Below, in pieces: positions 24,284-31,919 of a DNA stretch of 55,589 bases; the stretch's first letter is position 1; each line of letters begins with the position of its first letter. The DNA is from an uncultured Roseburia sp. (GTDB taxonomy: Bacteria > Bacillota > Clostridia > Lachnospirales > Lachnospiraceae): NCBI GenBank assembly GCA_934317215.1, contig CAKREH010000023.1, positions 1 through 55,589 on the forward strand, in the 5' to 3' direction. Below the pieces are notes generated by a model. It made no database searches, was not told where the DNA came from, and saw only the letters and a list, made by a program, of their open reading frames with translations. A program made the position numbers and the translations under genes.

Positions 24284-25294
24284 TTAGAATAAAGTAGTTC
24301 CACGTTTGATCAGTTTGCCGGAGAAAATAGATTTCTTCGGCATTTCTTCACCGGAAAGAACACCCACTAAAGTCTGTACTAACTGATGTGTCTGTGTTTC
24401 TAAGCGGTTGTCCACGGAAGTGAGTTCCGGAATACAGCAGGTTGTCAGCATGGAATTGTTGTAACCAATGATGGAAAGATCATCGGGTACGGAAATATTG
24501 TTGCGCTGTGCGTATTTGACTACGCCGACGGCGAGTACGTCGTCCGCAGCGATCACTCCATGAAAAGGAGGGGCCTCTTTTGCAACCTGGTCCATAAAAT
24601 CGGCAATTTCATTGAATTGCTGGGAATCTCCGTTGTATTGGTGGACTCTGTTTTCTATATCAGAGATGTCATGTTTTTTTAAGGCATCTTTGAAACCGTT
24701 TAATTTTTTGCGGCCACTATATGAAATAGAATTGTAAATATAGACCGGATCGGCGATCCCGGAATCTAACATGGATTCGGTAGCCTCAAACATGGTCGTG
24801 TAGTCGTCGCATAAAGTGCTGTAAACGTTCGGATAATCAAAAGCGGCGTTTAACAGCATGATCGGTACCTGCGTGGAAACATCTTTAATATACTGGTTTT
24901 CATCCTCCGTAGTACCGATGAAATTAGAACCGACAAGAATGATACCGTCTACTTTTTTGGAAAGGATCAAATTCAGATAATTCTGTTTGAGCTCCAAATT
25001 ATATCCGGTACAGCAGAGCAGTGACTCATAACCGTTTGCCTGCAGTTCCTGTTCTAAATAATAAACTGCCTTTGCAAGAAAAAGATCCGAGGAATCTGCA
25101 CAGAGAATACCAATGGTCTGCAGGGAGTGAAGCCCCATGCCGCGTGCGAAAGCGTTTGGCGTGTAATCATATTTCTCGATGATATCCATAACCTTTTTCT
25201 TTGTGGAAGGGCGGACCTTGTCGCTGCCGTTTAGTACGCGGGAGACAGTGGCGATCGATACGCCTGCTTTTTTTGAAATATCATATATAGTCAT
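24284..25294 (-). CDS. LacI family transcriptional regulator of uronate genes
   Basis: The 336-residue repressor has an N-terminal helix-turn-helix (TIYDISKKAGVSIATVSRVL), the hinge helix region NAFARGMGLHSLQTIGIL and a periplasmic-binding-like sugar domain. It is transcribed with uxaC and lies divergent from uxaB across a 318-base gap with three palindromes. It most likely controls the galacturonate genes and responds to a uronate intermediate; the effector is not known. GAAACGTTTC at 25327-25336 lies in its own leader, fitting autoregulation. Confidence 0.92.
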   Translation of the reverse strand: MTIYDISKKAGVSIATVSRVLNGSDKVRPSTKKKVMDIIEKYDYTPNAFARGMGLHSLQTIGILCADSSDLFLAKAVYYLEQELQANGYESLLCCTGYNLELKQNYLNLILSKKVDGIILVGSNFIGTTEDENQYIKDVSTQVPIMLLNAAFDYPNVYSTLCDDYTTMFEATESMLDSGIADPVYIYNSISYSGRKKLNGFKDALKKHDISDIENRVHQYNGDSQQFNEIADFMDQVAKEAPPFHGVIAADDVLAVGVVKYAQRNNISVPDDLSIIGYNNSMLTTCCIPELTSVDNRLETQTHQLVQTLVGVLSGEEMPKKSIFSGKLIKRGTTLF

Positions 25295-25326
25295 AGAAAA
25301 ATCCTTTTATAACAAATTTGCATCCT

Positions 25327-25384
25327 GAAACGTTTCGGATTACATTAAATATAGAATGTAAACAAAAATGAAAGCAGTTTCATT
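25327..25384. promoter_or_regulatory. Two palindromes in the lacI leader and promoter region
   Basis: GAAACGTTTC (25327-25336) is a perfect palindrome of the LacI-operator type, 33 bases upstream of the lacI start. AATGAAA-GCAG-TTTCATT (25367-25384) is a second inverted repeat farther upstream. Together they could mediate autoregulation of the minus-strand genes. Confidence 0.5.
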
Positions 25385-25519
25385 GCCGCTGGTCTGATTA
25401 TACAATATTAAAAAAAATAAAGCAATACGGGATTTTGTAAAAATAGAAAAAATGTAGAAGAAAAGATGGCGATTTTAAAGAAAAATAACAAAAATTACTA
25501 AATTGTGCAAAATTACATA

Positions 25520-25569
25520 TTGACGAAACGGCAAAAAGGTGTAAGAATACAAATTGTAAACGCTTACAA
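25520..25569 (+). promoter_or_regulatory. uxaB promoter with LacI/CcpA-type operator
   Basis: TTGACG (25520-25525) is followed by an extended -10-like TGTAAGAAT ending at 25548. TTGTAAACGCTTACAA (25554-25569), a near-perfect 16-base palindrome, then covers the expected start of transcription. That position fits repression by the neighbouring LacI protein. The sequence also fits a catabolite (cre) site, so CcpA is an alternative. Confidence 0.7.
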
Positions 25570-25612
25570 AATGACATTGTGCAGTAATGAGCTGATAAGC
25601 AGGAGGAATATG

Positions 25613-27079
25613 ATGGAATTATTAAACAGAAAGAAAACAGGAAAAGTGGAGAGACCGGTTAAAGTATTACAGTTCGGAGAGGGAAATTTCCTTCGTGCAT
25701 TTGTTGACTATATGATCGACATTGCAAATGAGCAGGGGAAATTTAACGGGGACATCGTGCTTGTAAAACCGATCGAATTTGGAAACCTTGACAGATTCCA
25801 TGATCAGGAGTGCCAGTATACCGTACAGTTAAGAGGAATCGTAGACGGTGAGCCAAAACGTATCAACCGTATCGTGACCAGCGTTGCAGATGCAGTAGAC
25901 GCTTATGGCGAATATCAGAAATATGCAGATTATGCAAAACTTGACAGCTTACGTTACATTGTTTCGAACACAACAGAAGCAGGTATCGTTTATGATGATA
26001 CAGACCGATTAGAGATGGAACCGCCAAAAAGCTATCCGGGCAAATTAACCAAATTCTTATATGAGAGATATAAACATTTTAACGGGGCAATGGATAAAGG
26101 TCTTGTGATGCTTCCGGTTGAGCTGATCGATGACAATGGTATCCACTTAAAAGAGTGTGTAGAGAAACTTGCAGTACTCTGGAATTTAGAAGATGGATTT
26201 AAGACATGGTTAGATGAAGCCTGTGTATTTACTTCTACATTAGTTGACCGTATCGTAACCGGTTACCCGAGAGACGAGGCAGAGGAGCTCTGCAAAGAGT
26301 TCGGTTATCAGGACAATCTGATCGTAACAGGTGAGCCATTTGCCCTTTGGGTAATTGAGAGTGCAAAAGATATCAGCAAAGAGTTCCCGCTTCCGGACGC
26401 AGGTCTTCCGGTGATCTTTACTGACAACCAGAAACCATACAAACAGAGAAAAGTCCGTATCTTAAACGGTGCACATACTTCCTTTGTACTGGCATCTTAT
26501 CTCTGCGGCAATGATATCGTGTTAGAGTCTATGCAGGATGAACTGATTTTCAACTTTATGAAAGCAACGATCTTTGATGAGGTCATTCCTACACTGACAC
26601 TTCCGAAACAGGATCTGATTGATTTTGCAGAGGCAGTTATCACAAGATTTAACAACCCATATGTAAAACATGCGCTGTTATCCATTTCCCTGAACTCTGT
26701 TTCAAAATGGCGCGCAAGATGTATGCCGAGTTTCTTAGAGTACATTAAGAATGAAGGAAAACTTCCGACACACCTGACATTCTCACTGGCTGCACTGATG
26801 GCATTCTACACAGGAACAGAGATCCGTGACAAGGCTCTGATCGGACACCGTGACGGTGCTGAATACCAGATCTTAGATGACGCTGCTGTATTAGAGTTCT
26901 TTGCAGCAAACAGTTCTAAGGATGCAGCAGGCTATACACATGCTGTTTTATCCAACGAGCATTTCTGGGGCGAGGATCTCACAAAATTAGCCGGAGTAGA
27001 AGAAGCTGTAACCGGTTATATGGAAGATATCCGTGCACTTGGCATGAGAGCAGCAATGGAAAAAACTTTTAACGCATAA
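25613..27079 (+). CDS. uxaB: Tagaturonate reductase UxaB
   Basis: The protein of about 488 residues belongs to the mannitol/altronate dehydrogenase family. It starts VKVLQFGEGNFLRAFVDYMI, the dinucleotide-binding segment of altronate oxidoreductase, and has NTTEAGI and the catalytic K-x4-N-x2-H motif in KVRILNGAHTS. It reduces tagaturonate to altronate with NADH. AGGAGG (25601-25606) lies before two adjacent ATGs (25610 and 25613); the second has better spacing. The frame extends upstream to 25505, but that part crosses the promoter and operator. Confidence 0.95.
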   Translation: MELLNRKKTGKVERPVKVLQFGEGNFLRAFVDYMIDIANEQGKFNGDIVLVKPIEFGNLDRFHDQECQYTVQLRGIVDGEPKRINRIVTSVADAVDAYGEYQKYADYAKLDSLRYIVSNTTEAGIVYDDTDRLEMEPPKSYPGKLTKFLYERYKHFNGAMDKGLVMLPVELIDDNGIHLKECVEKLAVLWNLEDGFKTWLDEACVFTSTLVDRIVTGYPRDEAEELCKEFGYQDNLIVTGEPFALWVIESAKDISKEFPLPDAGLPVIFTDNQKPYKQRKVRILNGAHTSFVLASYLCGNDIVLESMQDELIFNFMKATIFDEVIPTLTLPKQDLIDFAEAVITRFNNPYVKHALLSISLNSVSKWRARCMPSFLEYIKNEGKLPTHLTFSLAALMAFYTGTEIRDKALIGHRDGAEYQILDDAAVLEFFAANSSKDAAGYTHAVLSNEHFWGEDLTKLAGVEEAVTGYMEDIRALGMRAAMEKTFNA

Positions 27080-27093
27080 GCAGGAGAATACTT

Positions 27094-28575
27094 ATGAAAG
27101 ATTTTATAAAAATCAATGAAAATGATAATGTCATTGTTGCCATAAAAGAACTTGCAGAGGGAGAGAAAGTCACAGTCGATGGAAAAGAATACACAGCGGC
27201 TGAGACGATCCCTGCCGGACACAAGATGGCGATCTGTGACATCCCGCAGGGCGGCGATGTGATCAAATATGGTTTCCGTATCGGAAATGCAAAAGAGGAC
27301 ATCAAAGCCGGTCAGTGGGTGCATGTGCACAATATCAAAACAGCACTCGGCGATCTGCTCACCTATACCTATGAGCCGGTAAAAACAGAGGAAAAAAAGA
27401 CCGAAGAGCGTACCTTTATGGGATTTGCACGCCCGGACGGCAGCGTTGGTGTGCGCAATGAAGTATGGATCGTACCGACCGTCGGCTGTGTGAACAACAT
27501 TGCAACGGCAATGGCAAAACGTGCCAACGCAAAGGTTCACGGCTCTGTGGAGGAAGTCATTGCATTTCCACACCCATATGGATGTTCCCAGATGGGGGAT
27601 GACCAGGAGCACACCAGAACGATCCTTGCCGATCTCGTAAAACATCCGAATGCCGGAGGTGTATTAGTACTTGGTCTTGGCTGTGAGAACAGCAATATCG
27701 GTGAGCTGAAAAAATACATTGGTGATTATGACGAGAACCGTGTGAAATTTTTAGTCTGCCAGGAATGCGAAGATGAGATGGAAGAGGGCGAAAAGCTCTT
27801 AGAGGAACTGATCGATTATGCTGCGGGATTTTCCCGTGAGCCGATCAGTGCGTCCAAACTGATCATCGGTATGAAGTGCGGCGGCAGTGACGGATTTTCC
27901 GGAATTACGGCAAACCCGCTGGTAGGTAAATTCTCAGACATTCTGATCGGAAAGGGCGGAACAACGATCCTGACCGAGGTGCCGGAGATGTTCGGTGCAG
28001 AGACACTGCTTATGAACCGCTGTGAAAATGAAGAATTATTTGAACAGACGGTGAATCTGATCAACGATTTTAAACAGTATTTTAAAGATAATCACCAGAC
28101 AATCTACGAGAATCCGTCACCTGGAAATAAAAAAGGCGGTATCTCAACCTTAGAGGATAAGTCTTTGGGATGTACACAGAAATCAGGAAGTGCTGCAGTA
28201 AAAGGCGTTCTTTCCTACGGCGAGCGCGTACATACGCCGGGATTAAATCTTCTCAGCGCACCGGGCAATGACCTTGTTGCTGCAACTGCATTAGCAGCCA
28301 GCGGAGCACACATTGTTCTGTTTACGACCGGACGCGGGACACCGTTTGCTTCCCCGGTTCCGACCGTTAAGATTTCCAGCAACAATACACTTGCCGGAAA
28401 GAAAAAGAATTGGATCGATTTCAATGCGGGAGTTCTTGTGGAGGATGCAGAGTTAGAGGAGACAGGTCAGAAATTATTTGACTATGTGATCGACGTTGCA
28501 TCTGGTAAGAAGGTACGCAGTGAGGAAGCCGGATTCCATGATATGGCGATCTTTAAGCAGGGTGTTACCTTGTAA
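27094..28575 (+). CDS. uxaA: Altronate dehydratase UxaA
   Basis: The 493-residue protein follows uxaB by 14 bases behind AGGAG, so the two are cotranscribed. Residues 1-90 are a SAF-type domain, and the larger part is the iron-dependent dehydratase domain with HPYGCSQMGDDQEH, GLGCENSNI, MKCGGSDGFSG and FTTGRGTPFASPV. UxaA turns altronate into 2-keto-3-deoxygluconate. Domain order and length match E. coli UxaA. The kinase and aldolase for the next steps are not in this window. Confidence 0.96.
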   Translation: MKDFIKINENDNVIVAIKELAEGEKVTVDGKEYTAAETIPAGHKMAICDIPQGGDVIKYGFRIGNAKEDIKAGQWVHVHNIKTALGDLLTYTYEPVKTEEKKTEERTFMGFARPDGSVGVRNEVWIVPTVGCVNNIATAMAKRANAKVHGSVEEVIAFPHPYGCSQMGDDQEHTRTILADLVKHPNAGGVLVLGLGCENSNIGELKKYIGDYDENRVKFLVCQECEDEMEEGEKLLEELIDYAAGFSREPISASKLIIGMKCGGSDGFSGITANPLVGKFSDILIGKGGTTILTEVPEMFGAETLLMNRCENEELFEQTVNLINDFKQYFKDNHQTIYENPSPGNKKGGISTLEDKSLGCTQKSGSAAVKGVLSYGERVHTPGLNLLSAPGNDLVAATALAASGAHIVLFTTGRGTPFASPVPTVKISSNNTLAGKKKNWIDFNAGVLVEDAELEETGQKLFDYVIDVASGKKVRSEEAGFHDMAIFKQGVTL

Positions 28576-28734
28576 GGGAGCGGGAAAAAGTTGTTAATCT
28601 GATATGATGGATATCTACAACAGAATGTTTGTGCAGAATTTAATCTGTTATTTCAGAAACATCCGGCAGAAAAAGTAGAAACTGGATTCTTATTGAAAGA
28701 ATCTTAAACATAACACAAAAAAGGAGACAAAATT

Positions 28735-29538
28735 ATGTCATTTTTAAACAATTTCTCATTAGAGGGTAAAATTGCATTAGTAACAGGCGCATCTTATGGT
28801 ATCGGATTTGCTATCGCATCTGCTTATGCAGAGGCAGGCGCAACCATCGTATTTAACGATATCAAACAGGAGCTGGTTGACAAGGGATTAGCAGCTTATG
28901 CTGAAAAAGGGATCAAAGCTCATGGTTATGTCTGCGACGTTACCAACGAGGAGCAGGTGAATGAACTTGTGAAAAAAGTAGAGGAAGAAGTTGGTGTAAT
29001 CGATATCCTTGTAAACAATGCAGGTATCATCAAACGTATTCCAATGTGCGATATGTCAGCAGCAGAGTTCAGACAGGTAATTGATGTTGACTTAAATGCA
29101 CCGTTCATCGTATCAAAAGCAGTGATCCCGTCCATGATCAAAAAAGGCCACGGAAAGATCATCAACATCTGCTCTATGATGAGTGAACTTGGCCGTGAGA
29201 CCGTTTCTGCTTACGCTGCAGCAAAAGGTGGTTTAAAAATGTTAACAAAGAACATTGCATCTGAGTACGGTGAATTCAATATCCAGTGTAACGGTATCGG
29301 ACCTGGTTATATTGCAACACCTCAGACAGCACCTCTTCGTGAGATCCAGCCGGACGGTTCCAGACATCCGTTTGACCAGTTTATCATCGCAAAGACTCCG
29401 GCTGCAAGATGGGGAAACGCAGAAGATTTACAGGGACCGGCTGTGTTCCTTGCATCGGATGCATCTAACTTTGTAAATGGTCATGTGCTGTATGTAGATG
29501 GTGGTATTTTAGCTTATATTGGTAAGCAGCCACAGTAA
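28735..29538 (+). CDS. kduD: KduD-type 2-keto-3-deoxygluconate 5-dehydrogenase (SDR)
   Basis: The 267-residue short-chain dehydrogenase has the cofactor motif TGASYGIG (17-24), NNAG at 94-97 and catalytic S147, Y160 and K164 (YAAAK). It is close to KduD, DhuD and gluconate 5-dehydrogenase; the neighbouring kduI and uxa genes favour reduction of 2,5-diketo-3-deoxygluconate to 2-keto-3-deoxygluconate. AAGGAG precedes ATG 28735. The 159-base gap after uxaA shows no obvious promoter. The call rests on context, as gluconate 5-dehydrogenase looks almost the same. Confidence 0.85.
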   Translation: MSFLNNFSLEGKIALVTGASYGIGFAIASAYAEAGATIVFNDIKQELVDKGLAAYAEKGIKAHGYVCDVTNEEQVNELVKKVEEEVGVIDILVNNAGIIKRIPMCDMSAAEFRQVIDVDLNAPFIVSKAVIPSMIKKGHGKIINICSMMSELGRETVSAYAAAKGGLKMLTKNIASEYGEFNIQCNGIGPGYIATPQTAPLREIQPDGSRHPFDQFIIAKTPAARWGNAEDLQGPAVFLASDASNFVNGHVLYVDGGILAYIGKQPQ

Positions 29539-29644
29539 AAAAACAGATGAGATTTGTTGCGAATTGAATCATTGTCACAATTGATGCTGCACTTTGGCAG
29601 AAGGTGGCTGAGCCTTGGGACGTGCGCCGGAACCGGCAGGTTTT

Positions 29645-30363
29645 GTTGGGTTCCGTTGTACGGAAATAAGAGGTTCTAAGTGCCCCTGGTTTGAGTTTGT
29701 GGCAGAGTGACGCGTGCATCCCCGGACGAGCCTTCCATGGCTCGACGGGGATTTTTGATGTGTAGGATTCGGGTGTCAAAAGGTGACTTCAAGTTTTCTG
29801 ATTGGCAAATTGCACAAAGTCGGGTCTGTTTTGTTCCGATGTCCGAAAATAAGAAAATCTAAGTCTGCCTGAGTAGATTACAACGGAGTGACATGTACGT
29901 CTTAAACGCCCCGTCCATGGGGCGTTAAGACTTTTGCTGCCGTCCATGGCAGCAAAACGCTATATATTTAACAGGCAGTCTAAGATTTTCTAATTTTCTC
30001 CCAAAGTTACAAAACGAGTCCCGACTTTGTGCAATTTGCCAGCCACTAAGTTGTGAACCACCTTTTGATACCCGAATCTATGCAGCAAAACGCTATAGAT
30101 GGCAGCATGCCTTACCCGAAGGCGTGCGACCCATCTAAGGTGACTTGGGGCGGGGCGGAGCTGGGTGTGACTTTGGGAGAGGATTAGAGATTCTTAGTTC
30201 CCCTGTCAGCTCACAGCGATGTACTGCCACGGATGGCAGTACAAACCCCGGTCAAACCATGGAAGGTTTGTTCGGGGTGTTTGCGTCCGGCTCCCAACAT
30301 CTTCGCAGGGCAACTTAGAACCTCTTATCCTCGTACAACGGAACCAACCAGCTCCGCCCCGCC
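29645..30363. repeat. Cluster of nested inverted repeats with shared-loop hairpins
   Basis: This convergent gap holds three hairpin modules and no credible gene. Module B has arms 29766-29785 with 30059-30078, 29803-29824 with 30020-30041 (22 bp perfect) and 29852-29871 with 29972-29991. Module C has arms 30149-30164 with 30348-30363 (16 bp perfect). Module A (29645-29680) pairs with the right side of C (30314-30348). At the centres, five small hairpins have different stems but the same six-base loop, NTCCAT, with one variant, each flanked by CC and GG. It resembles a family of mobile or structured intergenic repeats; there is no transposase. Confidence 0.85.
29720..29755 (+). terminator. Terminator-like central hairpin of module A, after kduD
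   Basis: CCCCG-GA-CGAGCC (29720-29732) pairs with GGCTCG-A-CGGGG (29739-29750) around TTCCAT, and ATTTTT follows. It could end the uxaB-uxaA-kduD transcript. Confidence 0.55.
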
Positions 30364-30376
30364 ACAATCACCGCAG

Positions 30377-30452
30377 GTTTCGCCACTTTCCAAAAGGCAT
30401 CCATATCCCATATCGTAAGTTTCGCCACTTTCCAAAAGGCATCCACATCCCA
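30377..30452. repeat. Two direct repeats of about 34 bp
   Basis: GTTTCGCCACTTTCC begins at 30377 and again at 30419, each followed by AAAAGGCATCCAYATCCCA. The copies differ at one base and have a 42-base period. They end 15 bases before the stop of the convergent serine hydrolase gene. Confidence 0.85.
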
Positions 30453-30466
30453 ATCACCATGCAGGG

Positions 30467-31897
30467 CTAGCAAGCCATCCCAACCAGATGCCCCTGAAAC
30501 TCCCCAAATAAACTTTCCTCCTGCTTCCTCATAAACACCGTCACATCCGCATCTCCAAACACCACCTCAAAATGCACACTCCCCACGAACGCATCGATCA
30601 CATGTGCCCGCACATACAGAGTGTTCTCCGAAACCCACACTCCGCTGGCAGCATACCTCTGGTCATAGACTGGAAACTGTCCGCAGACAAGTTTTCCAAA
30701 ACCGAAATGAATGGAACACGGTCTGCCGTGCAGTGTAAACGTAAAACATCCCTCATCATTTGTAAAATCCACCGTAAAATCTGTAAACTCACTACTGTTT
30801 GGTTTGAACATATATCGTTTCCCCGAAACTTGTGAAGTGACCGCTGCCGTCATTGCACTATCACCCAGAGGTGCAATCGCAAGTGAAGAGAGCACAGAAA
30901 GAAGCTCTGTATGCGTTTTTTGATCTTCCGGGAGTGGATCTGCCTGTATGAAAGGAAGAATCTCGTCATACAGAGCATCATAAATCAGTTGATTTCCACC
31001 CGCAAGTCCCTGTGTGTCTGCGGTAGTGACAAATAGCAGATCATAATCCGGAAGGTAATGGATGAACTGACCACCCATGCCGTAGCAGACAAAACCATTT
31101 TTTTCACTGCGCCAGATTTGATAACCATAGCCGCAGGCTTCACTTGGAAGAGGGGCTGTGATGCGTGTGTCAGAGAGATGGGAGACTGCTGTTTTGATGT
31201 AGGAGGCGGAAACGAGCTGTGTTCCATCAATATTTCCATTGTGAGATAGAAGATAGCCAAATTTTAACAGGTCAGATGGAAGAGCGACAAGTCCGCTTCC
31301 GCCCATGGAGACACCAAAAGGATCTGTCAGCATGTAGGATTCATCGGAAAATTCCAAAACAGACAGCTTTTCTTTAAGATAATCGAGCATTGGCATGCCG
31401 GAAAGACGTTCTACAAGCGCACAGAGTGTATGTGCGGAGGATGTATCATAATGAAAGAGCTTTCCTGCAGGATGGGTTGGCGGCACGGTAAAGAAACTTT
31501 CTACCCAGTCACTTTTCATATCGACCTTGTAGGTCGTCGCGGCATGACAGGTGCGCATCATGAGCATATCCCGGATCGTCATGGCTGCAATCCACGGATG
31601 TACATTCGCTGGAATCTTGTCTGGAAAATATGAGACGATCGGATCATCCAGTGATAATTTTCCTTCCGCTTCCAAAAGACCGATCGCAATGGATGTAAAA
31701 CTTTTACTGATCGAAAACATGCGATGCAGCGTGTCTTTCTGATAGGGTGCATAGTAGCCCTCGGCAATGAGTGTGTCATGCCGCATTAAAAGAAAACTGT
31801 GCATTGGAACCTGTTTTTTTTGTAAACGATCCAGAAAGTGAAGAAGGCATCCGGATGGGATGCCAGCACTTTCTGGAGAACCTTTTTTGAAATTCAT
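30467..31897 (-). CDS. Serine hydrolase, beta-lactamase/class C-esterase family
   Basis: ATG 31897 follows GGAGGATATTACA and gives 476 residues. The SxxK motif is S62-I-S-K65 in MFSISKSFTSIAIG, followed by HYDTSSAHTLCALVERL as the likely Tyr loop and a GMGGQ segment. This is the COG1680 group, which includes esterases, D-aminopeptidases and beta-lactamase-like proteins. There is no signal peptide, so antibiotic resistance is unlikely. Beside pectin genes it could deacylate sugars. The C-terminal 130 residues form a beta-rich extension. Confidence 0.85.
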   Translation of the reverse strand: MNFKKGSPESAGIPSGCLLHFLDRLQKKQVPMHSFLLMRHDTLIAEGYYAPYQKDTLHRMFSISKSFTSIAIGLLEAEGKLSLDDPIVSYFPDKIPANVHPWIAAMTIRDMLMMRTCHAATTYKVDMKSDWVESFFTVPPTHPAGKLFHYDTSSAHTLCALVERLSGMPMLDYLKEKLSVLEFSDESYMLTDPFGVSMGGSGLVALPSDLLKFGYLLSHNGNIDGTQLVSASYIKTAVSHLSDTRITAPLPSEACGYGYQIWRSEKNGFVCYGMGGQFIHYLPDYDLLFVTTADTQGLAGGNQLIYDALYDEILPFIQADPLPEDQKTHTELLSVLSSLAIAPLGDSAMTAAVTSQVSGKRYMFKPNSSEFTDFTVDFTNDEGCFTFTLHGRPCSIHFGFGKLVCGQFPVYDQRYAASGVWVSENTLYVRAHVIDAFVGSVHFEVVFGDADVTVFMRKQEESLFGEFQGHLVGMAC

Positions 31898-31919
31898 TGT
31901 AATATCCTCCATTTCTTAA

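Noticed and set aside
29645..30363. Insertion sequence
   Set aside because: No transposase or target duplication is visible. A non-autonomous element family remains possible and is reported as a repeat cluster.
30219..30470. 83-codon frame in the repeat cluster
   Set aside because: The frame follows from GC-rich palindromes and direct repeats; there is no ribosome site or protein-like pattern.
30467..31897. Antibiotic-resistance beta-lactamase
   Set aside because: The SxxK fold is shared with esterases; the protein lacks a signal peptide and lies in a sugar operon region, so a drug target is unlikely.
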